64,000 nucleotides of DNA from Pseudomonas sp. G2-4 (GCF_030064125.1 NZ_CP125957.1:5388501-5452500); one strand, 5' to 3'. Positions 17,186 to 26,890 are shown, numbered from the stretch's first letter. The notes: generated by a model from the letters alone, not told the origin. Made by a program: numbers and translations.

Positions 17186-17921
17186 CCGGACGGCTAATAA
17201 AAGTCATTAAACACGACCATTTCCCTGCGTTTCTTCGATACAATCTCCCCCCGATTATAAGGACGTCTCCTGATCGGGCCTCGCAACACCGCTGATGCGC
17301 TGGTATTGGCACCCCGCAACGCCCACAGAGAGCCGCCCACACAGATCGAGTGAAGCTGGCGCTTGCTGTTCTTCAGGCAAATCCCCCACTTTTCGCGAAT
17401 CTGCAGAGCTGTCATTACGCTCGGTCACTGAGCTGTCTGCCCGTTTTGCCTGTCATGTATTACATGGGGGCAACCAAACCGGGCGCGGTGCCAGGCTGGG
17501 ACAGCCCTTTTTTGAGGTTCACGTCTTCAAAAGAGCGTGAAAAAACGGGTTTTCACAACTTCACGAGAGTGTGGCGAGCAAATGAAGAGTTTTGCGTCTG
17601 AACAAGCACCATTGGCGTCTGGAACAGCCCAACGACACAGGACCGGATATCGCTCAAGAACCGGCGCCTGAAGCCTGTCCTCTACGGATTTGGTTGCACG
17701 TACGGATGTCTCGGCCATAAGTCGAATTGCCTGCCCGGCACTTAAATGAGTTCATGTGACTCTTGAGGCCAGGCTGCATGCATCCGCAGTAGTTGCAAAA
17801 AATTGCGAAGATTCGGACATGGCGATCCTGGCCATGGGTACCTGGGGCGCAACTGACCTGCCCCGCCAATCCTGGCCGCTATGCCGACAATTTGGTGCTG
17901 CAGATTTTGGAGACGCGTTAA
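17186..17921. other. 736-bp leader region upstream of mqo
   Basis: No confident gene is present. The stretch contains a T-rich block with a short inverted repeat (GTGAAAAAACGGGTTTTCAC around 17537). It also contains a 29-codon reading frame at 17582-17671 (MKSFASEQAPLASG) and several GC-rich potential hairpins near 17820-17890. A good ribosome site (TTGGAGACGCG) precedes mqo. The length suggests a long untranslated leader, a distal promoter, or an unannotated small RNA. Confidence 0.5.
17582..17671 (+). CDS. Possible 29-residue leader peptide
   Basis: ATG 17582 opens a 29-codon frame (MKSFASEQAPLASGTAQRH...) ending in TGA, about 250 bases before mqo. The peptide is basic and hydrophilic. The upstream sequence GAGAGTGTGGCGAG offers only a weak ribosome site. 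It may be chance; it is listed because the mqo leader is unusually long. Confidence 0.2.
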   Translation: MKSFASEQAPLASGTAQRHRTGYRSRTGA

Positions 17922-19430
17922 ATGGCGCATAACGAAGCAGTCGATGTAGTTCTGGTAGGGGCCGGCATCATGAGTGCCACCCTGGCCGTACTGCTCAAGG
18001 AGCTCGACCCCGCGATTTCGCTGGAAGTCGTCGAGCTGATGGATTCCGGTGCCGCGGAGAGTTCCAACCCATGGAACAACGCCGGTACCGGCCACGCTGG
18101 GCTGTGTGAGCTCAATTACACGCCCCAGGCAGCCGATGGCAGTGTCGACATCAAGAAAGCCGTGCACATCAACACCCAGTTCGAGGTGTCGAAGCAGTTC
18201 TGGACGTACCTGACCAAAAAAGGCACGTTCGGCTCATCCAAATCGTTCATCGCCCCAGTGCCACACCTGAGTTTCGTGCAGGGCGAGAAAGGCGTGTCGT
18301 TCCTCAAGAAACGCTTCGAACTGATGAGCCAGCACCACGCCTTCGCTGACATGGAATACACCGAGGACAAGGCCACGATGGCCGAGTGGATGCCGCTGAT
18401 GATGCCCGGCCGGCCGGCTGACGAAGTCATTGCCGCCACCCGCATCATGAAGGGTACCGACGTCAACTTCGGTGCCCTGACCAATCAGTTGCTCAAGCAC
18501 CTGACCAGCGCCCCGGACACCCAGGTCAAATACTGCAAGCGCGTCACCGGCCTCAAGCGCAACGGCAGTGGCTGGACCGTGAGCATCAAGGACGTCAATT
18601 CCGGTAGCAGCCGTGAAGTCGATGCGAAATTCGTGTTCCTGGGTGCCGGTGGCGCGGCATTGCCGCTGCTTCAAGCCTCGGGCATCGAAGAAAGCAAGGG
18701 TTTCGGCGGCTTCCCGGTCAGTGGCCAGTGGCTGCGTTGCGACAACCCGGAAGTGGTCAAGCACCACCAGGCCAAGGTCTACAGCCAGGCCGCAGTGGGC
18801 TCGCCGCCGATGTCGGTACCGCACTTGGACACCCGCGTGGTCGATGGCAAGAAATCCCTGTTGTTCGGGCCCTACGCCGGTTTTACCACCAAGTTCCTCA
18901 AGCACGGTTCGATCATGGACCTGCCGCTGTCGGTGCGCGCCGGCAACATTGGCCCGATGCTGGCCGTGGCCCGGGACAACATGGACCTGACCAAATACCT
19001 GATCAGCGAAGTGATGCAGTCCATGGAACAACGCCTGGAATCCCTGCGCCGCTTCTACCCCGAAGCAAAAGCCGAGGACTGGCGCCTGGAAGTGGCCGGC
19101 CAACGGGTACAGATCATCAAGAAAGACCCGAAGAAAGGCGGCGTCCTGCAGTTCGGTACCGAGCTGGTGGCAGCCAAGGACGGCACCCTTGCCGCCCTGC
19201 TCGGCGCATCGCCAGGCGCTTCGGTGACCGTTTCGATCATGCTGGAACTGATCGAGCGCTGCTTCCCGGACAAGGCCAAGGGTGAGTGGGCTGCCAAGCT
19301 CGCGCAAATCTTCCCGGCCCGGGAAAAAGTGCTGGAAACCGACGCCGCGCTGTATCGCAAGATCAACGCGCAGAACAACATCGCCCTGGAACTGGTTGAA
19401 GAAAGCAGCGAGACCCAAAGCTACGCTTGA
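17922..19430 (+). CDS. mqo: Malate:quinone oxidoreductase
   Basis: A 502-residue FAD enzyme that oxidises malate to oxaloacetate and passes electrons to the quinone pool at the cytoplasmic face of the membrane, as part of the TCA cycle. The FAD-binding motif [17 protein letters not shown] is at residues 9-25, followed by the family signatures [17 protein letters not shown] and QFGTELV. The length is the usual ~500 residues. The start has a strong GGAG site. In P. aeruginosa the mqoB locus (PA4640) precedes PA4642, and the same pair is adjacent here. A strong terminator follows. Confidence 0.96.
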   Translation: MAHNEAVDVVLVGAGIMSATLAVLLKELDPAISLEVVELMDSGAAESSNPWNNAGTGHAGLCELNYTPQAADGSVDIKKAVHINTQFEVSKQFWTYLTKKGTFGSSKSFIAPVPHLSFVQGEKGVSFLKKRFELMSQHHAFADMEYTEDKATMAEWMPLMMPGRPADEVIAATRIMKGTDVNFGALTNQLLKHLTSAPDTQVKYCKRVTGLKRNGSGWTVSIKDVNSGSSREVDAKFVFLGAGGAALPLLQASGIEESKGFGGFPVSGQWLRCDNPEVVKHHQAKVYSQAAVGSPPMSVPHLDTRVVDGKKSLLFGPYAGFTTKFLKHGSIMDLPLSVRAGNIGPMLAVARDNMDLTKYLISEVMQSMEQRLESLRRFYPEAKAEDWRLEVAGQRVQIIKKDPKKGGVLQFGTELVAAKDGTLAALLGASPGASVTVSIMLELIERCFPDKAKGEWAAKLAQIFPAREKVLETDAALYRKINAQNNIALELVEESSETQSYA

Positions 19431-19441
19431 TTCGACCGCCT

Positions 19442-19482
19442 AAAAAGAACGCCCCGGTCTCCATGAGAGCGGGGCGTTTTTT
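19442..19482 (+). terminator. Intrinsic terminator of mqo
   Basis: ACGCCCCG and CGGGGCGT form the stem with an inner TCTC/GAGA pairing, followed by six T residues and flanked by A residues upstream, so it may work in both directions. Confidence 0.92.
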
Positions 19483-19497
19483 ATGGGAGAAACTTAT

Positions 19498-19545
19498 CGT
19501 GGCGAGGGAAGCTTGCTCCCGCAGGCTCTACGAAGCAGGCCCAGG
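19498..19545. repeat. Degenerate REP
   Basis: CGTGGCGAGGGAAGCTTGCTC carries one inserted base relative to the standard REP arm, and its partner is degraded (GCAGGCTCTACGAAGCAGG). It lies between convergent mqo and the PA4642-like gene. Confidence 0.6.
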
Positions 19546-19550
19546 ATCAA

Positions 19551-19838
19551 TCAGCCGCGAGCCTTTTCGATCAACTCGATGTATTCCTCGGCATTACGCT
19601 GGTCGCGCACCTGCGCTACAAAATCGTTGCCCTGCTCATCCTTGCCATTGAGGTCGTAACCAGCCTCGACGAAAAACGTCAGGAACCGCTCGAAATCGTG
19701 GGTTCGCAAGCCACGGTACGCCTTGATCAGTTTGTGCAGCGACGGCGAAGTGGCATCGATCGGCTCGAAATTGAGGAACAGCTTGATCTGTTCATCGCCA
19801 ATCTCGTCACCAATCACTTGTTTCTTGTCTTTACGCAT
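19551..19838 (-). CDS. PA4642 family protein
   Basis: A 95-residue, highly charged cytoplasmic protein (MRKDKKQVIGDEIGDEQIKLFLNFE). It matches the small uncharacterised family named after P. aeruginosa PA4642, which sits in the same place relative to the malate:quinone oxidoreductase gene. The C-terminal half resembles an ankyrin-like helical repeat (FVEAGYDLNGKDEQGNDFVAQ). The start at 19838 gives the family length. Function unknown; it may be co-transcribed with the exported DUF2057 protein gene upstream. Confidence 0.85.
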   Translation of the reverse strand: MRKDKKQVIGDEIGDEQIKLFLNFEPIDATSPSLHKLIKAYRGLRTHDFERFLTFFVEAGYDLNGKDEQGNDFVAQVRDQRNAEEYIELIEKARG

Positions 19839-19899
19839 TGCCGGCTCCAGCTCGCACAATTCACGGGGCAGGCAGTTTACCCCCGGCAGGCCCCGAGGC

Positions 19900-20385
19900 T
19901 CAACGCGGGCGTTCGGCACCGGTGTGCAGGTCGGCCCAGATATGGCCGTTGGCGTAGCTGAGAAATTGCACATACACCGTGTTGTTGCGCAGCAGATCAA
20001 TGACTACCCGGTACTGAGCCTGTGGATAAGACAGGGTCAGGGTTTTGCTCGCCTCGTCAAAAACCGGCTTCTTCAGGCTTTTGCTCTCGCCGTCAAAGTT
20101 AAGAATCACCTGGTTGATGGTGGCGCCTTTATTCATGGGCTTGCCCTTGAGGCGCACCAGCAGCGGCGAAGTCACGGGGATCGGTTGTTGGTTGGACTGG
20201 CGCTGATTACCCAGCACCACCGAGTATTCGGTGACTTGCAGCAATTGCTGCTGTTGCGGCGGCTCCTGCCGCACCGCCAGGTCATCGGGCGGCAGGAACT
20301 GGCTGTGTATCGGCGCGGCAACGGCTGCCAGAGGCAGGCTGGAGATCAGCAGCAACGCGGCACAACGGCGGATCGATACACTCAT
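19900..20385 (-). CDS. Exported DUF2057-like protein
   Basis: A 161-residue periplasmic protein. A signal peptide (MSVSIRRCAALLLISSLPLAAVAA) is followed by IHSQFLPPDDLAVRQEPP and a beta-rich domain (SPLLVRLKGKPMNKGATINQVIL). The overall pattern resembles DUF2057/UPF0319 periplasmic proteins, but the match is by eye only. The start at 20385 is chosen because it opens the signal peptide. It lies 61 bases upstream of the PA4642-like gene on the same strand. Function unknown. Confidence 0.7.
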   Translation of the reverse strand: MSVSIRRCAALLLISSLPLAAVAAPIHSQFLPPDDLAVRQEPPQQQQLLQVTEYSVVLGNQRQSNQQPIPVTSPLLVRLKGKPMNKGATINQVILNFDGESKSLKKPVFDEASKTLTLSYPQAQYRVVIDLLRNNTVYVQFLSYANGHIWADLHTGAERPR

Positions 20386-20510
20386 GACAGGCTCCAGGGT
20401 CTTGGCTTGGCACTCTAGCATGAGCAAGAACTGCAAAAATAAGCGATCCAGGTCAATACATCGGCGCAACGGGCGCGGCATACTCAAGGAGCCATCAGCC
20501 CTGATGTCAT

Positions 20511-20643
20511 CGTGGCGAGGGAGCTTGCTCCCGCTGGGTGGCGAAGCCGCCCCAAAATGGATTGACGCGATCCTTCAGACGGAACGCGTCAGCCGGTTTT
20601 ACGACGGCTGCGCCGCCGAGCGGGAGCAAGCTCCCTCGCCACA
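20511..20643. repeat. REP doublet (GTGGCGAGGGAGC family)
   Basis: Facing REPs flank a variable spacer that contains its own inverted repeats (GGCGAAGCCGCC; AACGCGTC). It lies in the divergent interval in front of the SulP gene, 57 bases before its start. Confidence 0.9.
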
Positions 20644-20699
20644 GTGGACTGTGTCCGGCAGGTTCAGCTGCAGTGTTCCGTTCCTTTCGTGGAGTACCC

Positions 20700-22442
20700 A
20701 TGTCTTTCTCCGCCCCACCGCTATTCGCTGCCTGGCGCCAAGCCTGGCGCGCCGGTTATACCCTCGAGCGCCTGCGTGGCGATCTCGTGGCCGGGCTGAC
20801 CGTCGGCATTATCGCCATTCCTTTGGCCATGGCCTTGGCCATTGCCGTCGGCGTCCCTCCGCAACATGGCTTGTACACGGTGCTGGTGGCCGCGCCGCTG
20901 ATTGCCCTCACCGGCGGCTCGCGCTTCAATGTCAGCGGGCCGACAGCAGCCTTCGTCGTCATCCTGCTGCCCATCACCCAACAATACGGCCTGGGCGGCC
21001 TGCTGTTGTGCACGATGCTCGCGGGCCTGATTCTGATCGCCCTGGGACTGATGCGGGCCGGACGACTGATCCAGTACATTCCCTATCCGGTCATCCTTGG
21101 CTTTACCGCCGGCATCGGCGTGGTCATCGCCACGTTGCAATTGAAGGATCTACTGGGCTTGTCCACCGTTGGCCAGGCCCAGCACTACATCGAACAGTTG
21201 GGCGCGTTGATCGTAGCGCTGCCCAGCGCTCGACTGGGCGACGCCATCGTCGGCATCACCTGCCTGGCAGTGCTGATGATCTGGCCGCGCTGGGTCCCGC
21301 GGGTTCCGGGCCATTTGGTCGCCCTGCTCGTCGGTGCGCTGTTGGGGCTCGCACTGGAACTCGGTGGCTGGCCCATTGCGACGCTGGGCGAACGCTTCAG
21401 CTATGTGGTCGACGGCATCAGCTATCCCGGTATCCCGCCATTTCTGCCCACCTTTGACTGGCCATGGAATCTGGCGGATGGCAATGGTCAGCGACTGGGG
21501 TTTTCCTACGACCTGATCCGCCAACTACTGGCTCCCGCCTTCGCCATTGCCATGCTCGGGGCGATCGAATCGCTGTTGTGCGCCGTGGTGGCCGATGGCA
21601 TGACCGGCAGTAAGCATGACCCCAACGCCGAGCTGATCGGCCAAGGCCTGGGCAATCTCGTTGCCCCCCTGTTCGGCGGCATCACGGCCACCGCCGCAAT
21701 TGCCCGTAGCGCCACCAATGTGCGCAGCGGGGCGTTTTCTCCGATGGCGGCCATCATTCACAGCCTCGTGGTACTGCTGGCCATGTTGCTGCTGGCGCCC
21801 TTGTTCAGCTATCTGCCGATGGCCGCGCTGGCGGCGCTGCTGGTGATCGTGGCCTGGAACATGAGCGAAGCCGGGCACGTGTTGCACACCTTGCGCATCG
21901 CCCCGCGCAGCGACGTGCTGGTGTTGCTGACCTGCCTCAGCCTGACCGTCTTGTTCGACATGGTCATGGCCGTCGCCGTCGGCCTGCTACTGGCGGCCGG
22001 ACTGTTCATCAAGCGCATGAGTGAGCTGACCGACAGCGCCGAACTGCCGCGCCACTTCCATCAAGCCTTGCTGGACATGCCCGAGCATGTACGTTGCTAC
22101 GGAATTCGCGGGCCACTGTTTTTCGGCGCGGCAGAAAAAGCCCTGGATGTGCTGCGCAAATTCGATCCAGGGGTTCGGGTCGTAGTGGTGGAAATGAGCG
22201 CCGTGCCGATGCTGGACATGACCGCACTGGCGGCTTTTGAAAACATCCTGAAGGACTACCGCAAGCAGGGCATCGGCTTGATCCTGGTGGCGACCGCGCC
22301 GCGGGTGCGCCTGAAACTGCGCCGCGCCGGCATTCATCGCGAGCAGCGGCAATTGGCCTATGTGCAAACTCTGGAGCAGGCGCGGATCAAGAGCGAGCAA
22401 TGGTTGGCTGGCGGCAGCACCGCTCACTCAAGGCTGGCCTGA
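20700..22442 (+). CDS. SulP family inorganic anion transporter
   Basis: A 580-residue membrane transporter. The N-terminal region has the SulP signature (DLVAGLTVGIIAIPLAMALAIAVG), then about 12 hydrophobic segments up to residue ~440, and a cytoplasmic STAS domain (about 455-565) with VVVVEMSAVPMLDMTALAAF. Members carry sulfate, bicarbonate, or dicarboxylates; the substrate here is undetermined. ATG 20700 has GGAG directly upstream, while the longer frame to 20538 crosses a REP. The SSAlike block NVRSGAFSPMAAIIHS matches the conserved transmembrane segment near the substrate site. Confidence 0.92.
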   Translation: MSFSAPPLFAAWRQAWRAGYTLERLRGDLVAGLTVGIIAIPLAMALAIAVGVPPQHGLYTVLVAAPLIALTGGSRFNVSGPTAAFVVILLPITQQYGLGGLLLCTMLAGLILIALGLMRAGRLIQYIPYPVILGFTAGIGVVIATLQLKDLLGLSTVGQAQHYIEQLGALIVALPSARLGDAIVGITCLAVLMIWPRWVPRVPGHLVALLVGALLGLALELGGWPIATLGERFSYVVDGISYPGIPPFLPTFDWPWNLADGNGQRLGFSYDLIRQLLAPAFAIAMLGAIESLLCAVVADGMTGSKHDPNAELIGQGLGNLVAPLFGGITATAAIARSATNVRSGAFSPMAAIIHSLVVLLAMLLLAPLFSYLPMAALAALLVIVAWNMSEAGHVLHTLRIAPRSDVLVLLTCLSLTVLFDMVMAVAVGLLLAAGLFIKRMSELTDSAELPRHFHQALLDMPEHVRCYGIRGPLFFGAAEKALDVLRKFDPGVRVVVVEMSAVPMLDMTALAAFENILKDYRKQGIGLILVATAPRVRLKLRRAGIHREQRQLAYVQTLEQARIKSEQWLAGGSTAHSRLA

Positions 22443-22467
22443 GTGATTTGTGGCCACGGAGTTTTTT

Positions 22468-22560
22468 GTGGCGAGGGAGCTTGCTCCCGCTTGGGTGCGT
22501 AGCACCCACCTGCAACTGGGGCTGCTGCGCAGCCCAGCGGGAGCAAGCTCCCTCGCCACA
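22468..22560. repeat. REP doublet (GTGGCGAGGGAGC family)
   Basis: Two facing REPs enclose smaller palindromes (GGGTGCGTAGCACCC and GCTGCGCAGC). They lie between the convergent SulP and WbuC-family genes. Confidence 0.9.
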
Positions 22561-22581
22561 ACAGCCCAACTGCCGCAGCGG

Positions 22582-23055
22582 TCAGTCGAACTGCGCGCGC
22601 ATCCAGGCCTGGTATTCAGCCACGCCCGCCTCGCCTTCGCGGGGCGCCCAGTGGGCGTGCTCGCCCTCGCCCACCGGCCGGTAGGGGCCGGCCTTGCATT
22701 CGAACATCAAACTGTCGGCCTCCAGCACCACTAAACCGTGATACACACCGGCCGGCAGGTCGACACCGAGGCAATCGCCGCCGGCCTGCAGGATGCGCTT
22801 GTCCAACACTGCACCGGTTTCATCGAAGATCAACACGCCGAGCCGGCCCCTGAGCACCAGCAAGGTCTCAGCCTTGTCAGCACTCAGATGGCGATGAGGC
22901 GGGATGTACGTCGAAGGTTGCAAGCCAACCGCCATGCGGTGGCAAGGCTCGTCCATCTGATGAAAATTATGGTGTTGCCGCCCGCGGGGGCTGGCCGCGG
23001 CTTTCTCGGCCAGCTCATCGAACAGCGTTTGATCCAGAAAGCCCGGCCGGTTCAT
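22582..23055 (-). CDS. WbuC family cupin metalloprotein
   Basis: A 157-residue cupin-fold protein (MNRPGFLDQTLFDELAEKAA). It has the metal-binding pattern PPHRHLSADKAETLLVLRGRLGVLIFD and a second histidine in GVYHGLVVLEADSLMFECK. WbuC proteins are found in some O-antigen clusters, but the chromosomal pseudomonad copies have no proven substrate. Its stop is only 3 bases from the hpt stop region upstream, so the two are probably co-transcribed. The same neighbour pair occurs at PA4644-PA4645. Confidence 0.82.
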   Translation of the reverse strand: MNRPGFLDQTLFDELAEKAAASPRGRQHHNFHQMDEPCHRMAVGLQPSTYIPPHRHLSADKAETLLVLRGRLGVLIFDETGAVLDKRILQAGGDCLGVDLPAGVYHGLVVLEADSLMFECKAGPYRPVGEGEHAHWAPREGEAGVAEYQAWMRAQFD

Positions 23056-23058
23056 CGA

Positions 23059-23616
23059 TTACATTCCCTTGACGGCGAAAATACCGTTGGCGTTGCGCCA
23101 GTAACCTTTGTAGTCCATGCCGTAGCCAAAGATGTAGCGGTCGATGCACGGCAGGCCAACGAAATCGGCTTTCAGGTCCGGGCGGGCCTTGCGGTCGTGG
23201 TCCTTGTCGATCAGCACAGCGGTGTGCACAGCGCGGGCACCGGCGTGTTTGCAGAAGTCGATGATCGCGCCCAGGGTATGACCTTCGTCGAGGATATCGT
23301 CGATGATCAGCACGTCGCGGTCGATGAACGAGACTTCCGGCTTGGCTTTCCAGAACAGGTCACCGCCGCTGGTTTCGTTGCGATAACGGGTGGCGTGCAG
23401 GTAGGACGCTTCCAGTGGGAAGTTCAGATAGGTCAGCAGCTTGCCAGAGAAGATCAGCCCGCCGTTCATGACGCAGAACACCACCGGGTTGGTATCGGCC
23501 AGTTGCTCGTTGATTTGGGCTCCGACACGGGCGATGGCCGCTTCGACTTCGGCTTCGGTGTACAGGCAGTCAGCCTCTCGCATGATTTGACGGATATGCT
23601 CGAGATCAGCGGACAT
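23059..23616 (-). CDS. hpt: Hypoxanthine-guanine phosphoribosyltransferase
   Basis: A 185-residue type I phosphoribosyltransferase converting hypoxanthine or guanine plus PRPP to IMP or GMP (purine salvage). The PRPP-binding loop VLIIDDILDEGHTLG is clear, preceded by the substrate loop region YRNETSGGDLFWKAKP, and followed by KADFVGLPCIDRYIFGYGMDYKGYWRN. The start at 23616 (MSADLEHIRQIM) has a GGAGAGCGCC site. It is divergent from upp, with about 175 bases between the starts; the two salvage genes may share regulation there. Confidence 0.93.
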   Translation of the reverse strand: MSADLEHIRQIMREADCLYTEAEVEAAIARVGAQINEQLADTNPVVFCVMNGGLIFSGKLLTYLNFPLEASYLHATRYRNETSGGDLFWKAKPEVSFIDRDVLIIDDILDEGHTLGAIIDFCKHAGARAVHTAVLIDKDHDRKARPDLKADFVGLPCIDRYIFGYGMDYKGYWRNANGIFAVKGM

Positions 23617-23719
23617 GGCGCTCTCCAGGGGAGGTTGAGGGAGGGACGGGTTTGGAAAAACGGGCAAAGGTACGCATCCCGCCCGGCCAGATCAAGCGTT
23701 TGTGGACTAACGTTCTGTA

Positions 23720-23756
23720 TTGTCTATAGGACAACACCCTCGGATAGATTAATCTA
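23720..23756. promoter_or_regulatory. Palindromes between hpt and upp
   Basis: TTGTC-TATAG-GACAA (23720-23734) and the perfect 12-base palindrome TAGATTAATCTA (23745-23756) lie in the divergent interval, 36 bases before upp. They are candidate operators. TATAGGACA also recurs in the 27.86-27.89 kb divergent region. Confidence 0.4.
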
Positions 23757-23791
23757 GGCCGGTTTTTTTGCCCGCCGCCGGAGCCTTTCCC

Positions 23792-24430
23792 ATGCCCATC
23801 CTCGAGATCCGCCACCCGCTGATCAGACACAAACTCGGCCTGATGCGCCGCGCCGACATTAGCACGAAGAACTTCCGCGAACTCGCCCAGGAAGTCGGTG
23901 CACTGCTCACCTACGAAGCCACCAAGGACCTGCCGCTGGAGTCCTACGAGATCGAAGGTTGGGCCGGTACGGTCCAGGTGGAAAAAATCGCCGGTAAGAA
24001 GATCACCGTGGTGCCGATCCTGCGCGCCGGCATCGGCATGCTCGAAGGCGTGTTGAGCCTGATCCCGGGTGCCAAGGTCAGCGCCGTGGGCGTGGCTCGC
24101 AACGAGCAGACCCTGCAGGCTCACACCTACCTGGAAAAACTGGTGCCGGAAATCGACGAGCGCCTGGCCATGATCATCGACCCGATGCTCGCCACCGGCA
24201 GCTCCATGGTCGCCACCATCGACCTGTTGAAAAAAGCCGGCTGCCGGGACATCCGCGCCATGGTGCTGGTCGCCGCTCCCGAAGGCATCAAGGCTGTGCA
24301 CGACGCTCACCCTGATGTGACCATCTACACCGCGTCGATCGACCAGAAACTCAACGAGCACGGCTACATCATTCCGGGCCTGGGCGACGCTGGCGACAAG
24401 ATCTTCGGCACCAAGCAGAAGGACGCTTGA
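23792..24430 (+). CDS. upp: Uracil phosphoribosyltransferase
   Basis: A 212-residue enzyme making UMP from uracil and PRPP. The PRPP loop reads [13 protein letters not shown] and the uracil-binding C-terminus [24 protein letters not shown], both diagnostic. ATG 23792 (MPILEIRHP) has GGAG upstream, and the ORF extension to 23768 is unneeded. It is followed by uraA with only 2 bases between stop and start, an arrangement conserved with E. coli and P. aeruginosa. Confidence 0.96.
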   Translation: MPILEIRHPLIRHKLGLMRRADISTKNFRELAQEVGALLTYEATKDLPLESYEIEGWAGTVQVEKIAGKKITVVPILRAGIGMLEGVLSLIPGAKVSAVGVARNEQTLQAHTYLEKLVPEIDERLAMIIDPMLATGSSMVATIDLLKKAGCRDIRAMVLVAAPEGIKAVHDAHPDVTIYTASIDQKLNEHGYIIPGLGDAGDKIFGTKQKDA

Positions 24431-24432
24431 GC

Positions 24433-25707
24433 ATGCCGGATGAGTTCAACGATCCGCTCTGGCGCCAGGTGCTGTCCGGTGCTCAGATGCTGTTCGTCGC
24501 CTTCGGCGCGTTGGTATTGATGCCGCTGATCACCGGCCTGGACCCGAACGTGGCGCTGTTCACCGCCGGCCTGGGAACGATCCTGTTCCAGATCGTCACC
24601 CGCCGGCAGGTGCCGGTATTCCTGGCATCGAGCTTTGCCTTCATCACCCCGATCATCCTCGCCAAGGGCCAGTTCGGCCTCGCGGCGACCATGGGCGGCG
24701 TGATGGCGGCCGGTTTCGTCTACACCTTCCTGGGCCTGGCGGTGAAGATCAAGGGCACCGGGTTCATCGACCGGCTGCTGCCGCCGGTGGTCATCGGCCC
24801 GGTGATCATCTCCATCGGCCTGGCGATGGCGCCGATTGCGGCGAACATGGCCATGGGCAAGGCTGGCGACGGCACCGAGCTGATTCCTTACCAAACCGCG
24901 ATGCTGATTTCGATGCCGGCCTTGCTCACTACCCTGATCGTCGCGGTGTTTGGCAAAGGCATTTTTCGCCTGGTGCCGATCATTTCCGGCGTGCTGGTGG
25001 GCTTTGCCATGGCGTTTTACTTCGGCGTCGTGGACACCGCGAAAATCGCCGCCGCGCCGTGGTTCGCCCTGCCGAACTTCACCGCACCGGAGTTCAACTG
25101 GCAGGCGATCCTGTTCATCGTGCCGGTGGCCCTGGCACCGGCCATCGAACATATCGGCGGCGTGATTGCCGTGGGCAGCGTGACCGGTCGCGATTACCTG
25201 AAAAAACCCGGCCTGCACCGCACCCTGCTCGGTGATGGGATTGCCACCACCGCCGCAGGCCTGTTCGGCGGCCCGCCCAACACCACCTACGCCGAGGTGA
25301 CTGGCGCGGTGATGCTGACCAAGAACTACAACCCGAAGATCATGACCTGGGCGGCGATCTTCGCCATCAGCCTGGCGTTCATCGGCAAGTTCGGCGCGTT
25401 GCTGCAAAGCATCCCGGTGCCGGTGATGGGCGGGATCCTGTGCCTGTTGTTCGGTTCGATTGCCGCGGTGGGCATGAACACCCTGATCCGCCACAAAATC
25501 GACTTGGGCGAAGCACGCAACCTAGTGATCGTCTCGGTGACGCTGGTGTTCGGCATCGGTGGTGTACTGGTAGGCACCGGCACGGGCCCGGACGACTTCG
25601 GCCTCAAGGGCATTGCGTTGTGCGCGGTGGTGGCGATCGCACTGAACCTGCTGCTGCCGGGTAATGACGGTTGGAAGCACAAGAAGGCGGATGAGCCGCT
25701 GATTTGA
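24433..25707 (+). CDS. uraA: Uracil:proton symporter UraA
   Basis: A 424-residue nucleobase-cation symporter-2 permease with about 14 hydrophobic segments. Conserved blocks include FVAFGALVLMPLITGLDPN, the APAIEHIGG substrate-site motif with Glu and His, and GGPPNTTYAEVTGAV. It imports uracil for the adjacent phosphoribosyltransferase. The start is ATG 24433 with GAAGGACG upstream, right after the upp stop; a TTG at 24427 overlapping upp is possible but less likely. Confidence 0.95.
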   Translation: MPDEFNDPLWRQVLSGAQMLFVAFGALVLMPLITGLDPNVALFTAGLGTILFQIVTRRQVPVFLASSFAFITPIILAKGQFGLAATMGGVMAAGFVYTFLGLAVKIKGTGFIDRLLPPVVIGPVIISIGLAMAPIAANMAMGKAGDGTELIPYQTAMLISMPALLTTLIVAVFGKGIFRLVPIISGVLVGFAMAFYFGVVDTAKIAAAPWFALPNFTAPEFNWQAILFIVPVALAPAIEHIGGVIAVGSVTGRDYLKKPGLHRTLLGDGIATTAAGLFGGPPNTTYAEVTGAVMLTKNYNPKIMTWAAIFAISLAFIGKFGALLQSIPVPVMGGILCLLFGSIAAVGMNTLIRHKIDLGEARNLVIVSVTLVFGIGGVLVGTGTGPDDFGLKGIALCAVVAIALNLLLPGNDGWKHKKADEPLI

Positions 25708-25742
25708 TTGGAACTTGAAGTTTTTTGCCTTCTGTCAGATTG

Positions 25743-25840
25743 CTATCGCGAGCAAGCTCGCTCCCACAAGGGTTCTTGTTGTGCACACAAATTTTGTGAG
25801 CATTCGAGATCCACTGTGGGAGCGAGCTTGCTCGCGATGG
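25743..25840. repeat. REP doublet (TGTGGGAGCGAGC family)
   Basis: Facing REPs between the convergent uraA and hemH genes: ATCGCGAGCAAGCTCGCTCC on the left and its complement on the right, 45 bases apart. Confidence 0.9.
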
Positions 25841-25851
25841 GGCCCTTGAAT

Positions 25852-26877
25852 TTATAGCGCGATGGGTGCTCGCTCACACAGCGTGCTCAACGCCTTGGCC
25901 CACTGCGCCTGGTCATTGAGGCATGGCACCAGCACCAACTCCTCCCCGCCCGCCTCGCGGAACTGCTCGCGCCCGCGGTCACCGATCTCCTCCAGGGTCT
26001 CGATGCAGTCGGCGACGAATGCCGGGCACATCACCAGCACTTTTTTCACGCCACTTTTGGCCAGTTCATCCAGACGCGCCTCGGTGTAGGGTTCGATCCA
26101 CTTGGCACGGCCCAGTCGCGACTGGAACGACACCGACCACTGCCCATCCTTCAGGCCCATACGCTGGGCGAACAGTTCGGCGGTGCGAATGCATTGCGCG
26201 CGGTAACACGTGGCCATGACCTCCGGCGGCGCGTTCTTGCAGCAATCGGCATCCTTGAAGCAATGAAAGCCGGTCGGGTCGAGCTTGGTCAGGTGCCGTT
26301 CCGGCAAGCCATGGAAACTCAGCAGCAGATGATCGTAATCCTGCATCAGATACGGCCTGGCGCTGGCGACCAAGGCGTCGAGGTATTCCGGCTGATCGTA
26401 GAACGGCTGGAGAATCGAGAGTTGTACGTTGAGTTTCCTCGTACGCACGACCCGCCTGGCCTCCTCGATCACCGTGGTCACAGTGCTGTCAGCGAACTGC
26501 GGATACAGCGGCGCCAGCGTGATGTTCTTGTGGCCCTGGCTCGCCAGGCGCACCAACATCGACTCAATGGACGGCTCGCCATAACGCATCGCCAGCTCCA
26601 CCGGGCCCCGGCTCCATTGAGCCGTCATGGCTTGTTGCAGTCGACGGCTGAGTACCACCAGCGGCGACCCCTCCTCCCACCAGATCGAGGCATAGGCGTG
26701 GGCCGATTGCGCAGGACGCTTGACCAGGATCAGCGACACCAGCAGGCGCCGCACCGGCCATGGCAAGTCGATGACATACGGGTCCATCAGAAATTGATTC
26801 AGGTAGCGGCGCACATCGGCCACAGAGGTGGAAGCAGGCGAACCCAGATTCACCAGAAGCAACGCGTGATCGGTCAT
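25852..26877 (-). CDS. hemH: Ferrochelatase
   Basis: A 341-residue enzyme inserting Fe2+ into protoporphyrin IX in the last step of haem synthesis. The conserved metal-site His is in [11 protein letters not shown], and the Glu in [15 protein letters not shown]. The N-terminus [21 protein letters not shown] is typical. Start at 26877 ([12 protein letters not shown]); the preceding ORF part overlaps the upstream gene in another frame. It lies 13 bases downstream of the TIGR01777 oxidoreductase gene and is probably co-transcribed with it from the divergent promoter region at 27.8-28.0 kb. Confidence 0.95.
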   Translation of the reverse strand: MTDHALLLVNLGSPASTSVADVRRYLNQFLMDPYVIDLPWPVRRLLVSLILVKRPAQSAHAYASIWWEEGSPLVVLSRRLQQAMTAQWSRGPVELAMRYGEPSIESMLVRLASQGHKNITLAPLYPQFADSTVTTVIEEARRVVRTRKLNVQLSILQPFYDQPEYLDALVASARPYLMQDYDHLLLSFHGLPERHLTKLDPTGFHCFKDADCCKNAPPEVMATCYRAQCIRTAELFAQRMGLKDGQWSVSFQSRLGRAKWIEPYTEARLDELAKSGVKKVLVMCPAFVADCIETLEEIGDRGREQFREAGGEELVLVPCLNDQAQWAKALSTLCERAPIAL

Positions 26878-26890
26878 GCAACGTCCTATT

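Noticed and set aside
18234..19418. 394-residue minus-strand ORF opposite mqo
   Set aside because: Antisense shadow with low-complexity His/Gly/Gln composition; mqo is unmistakable on the plus strand.
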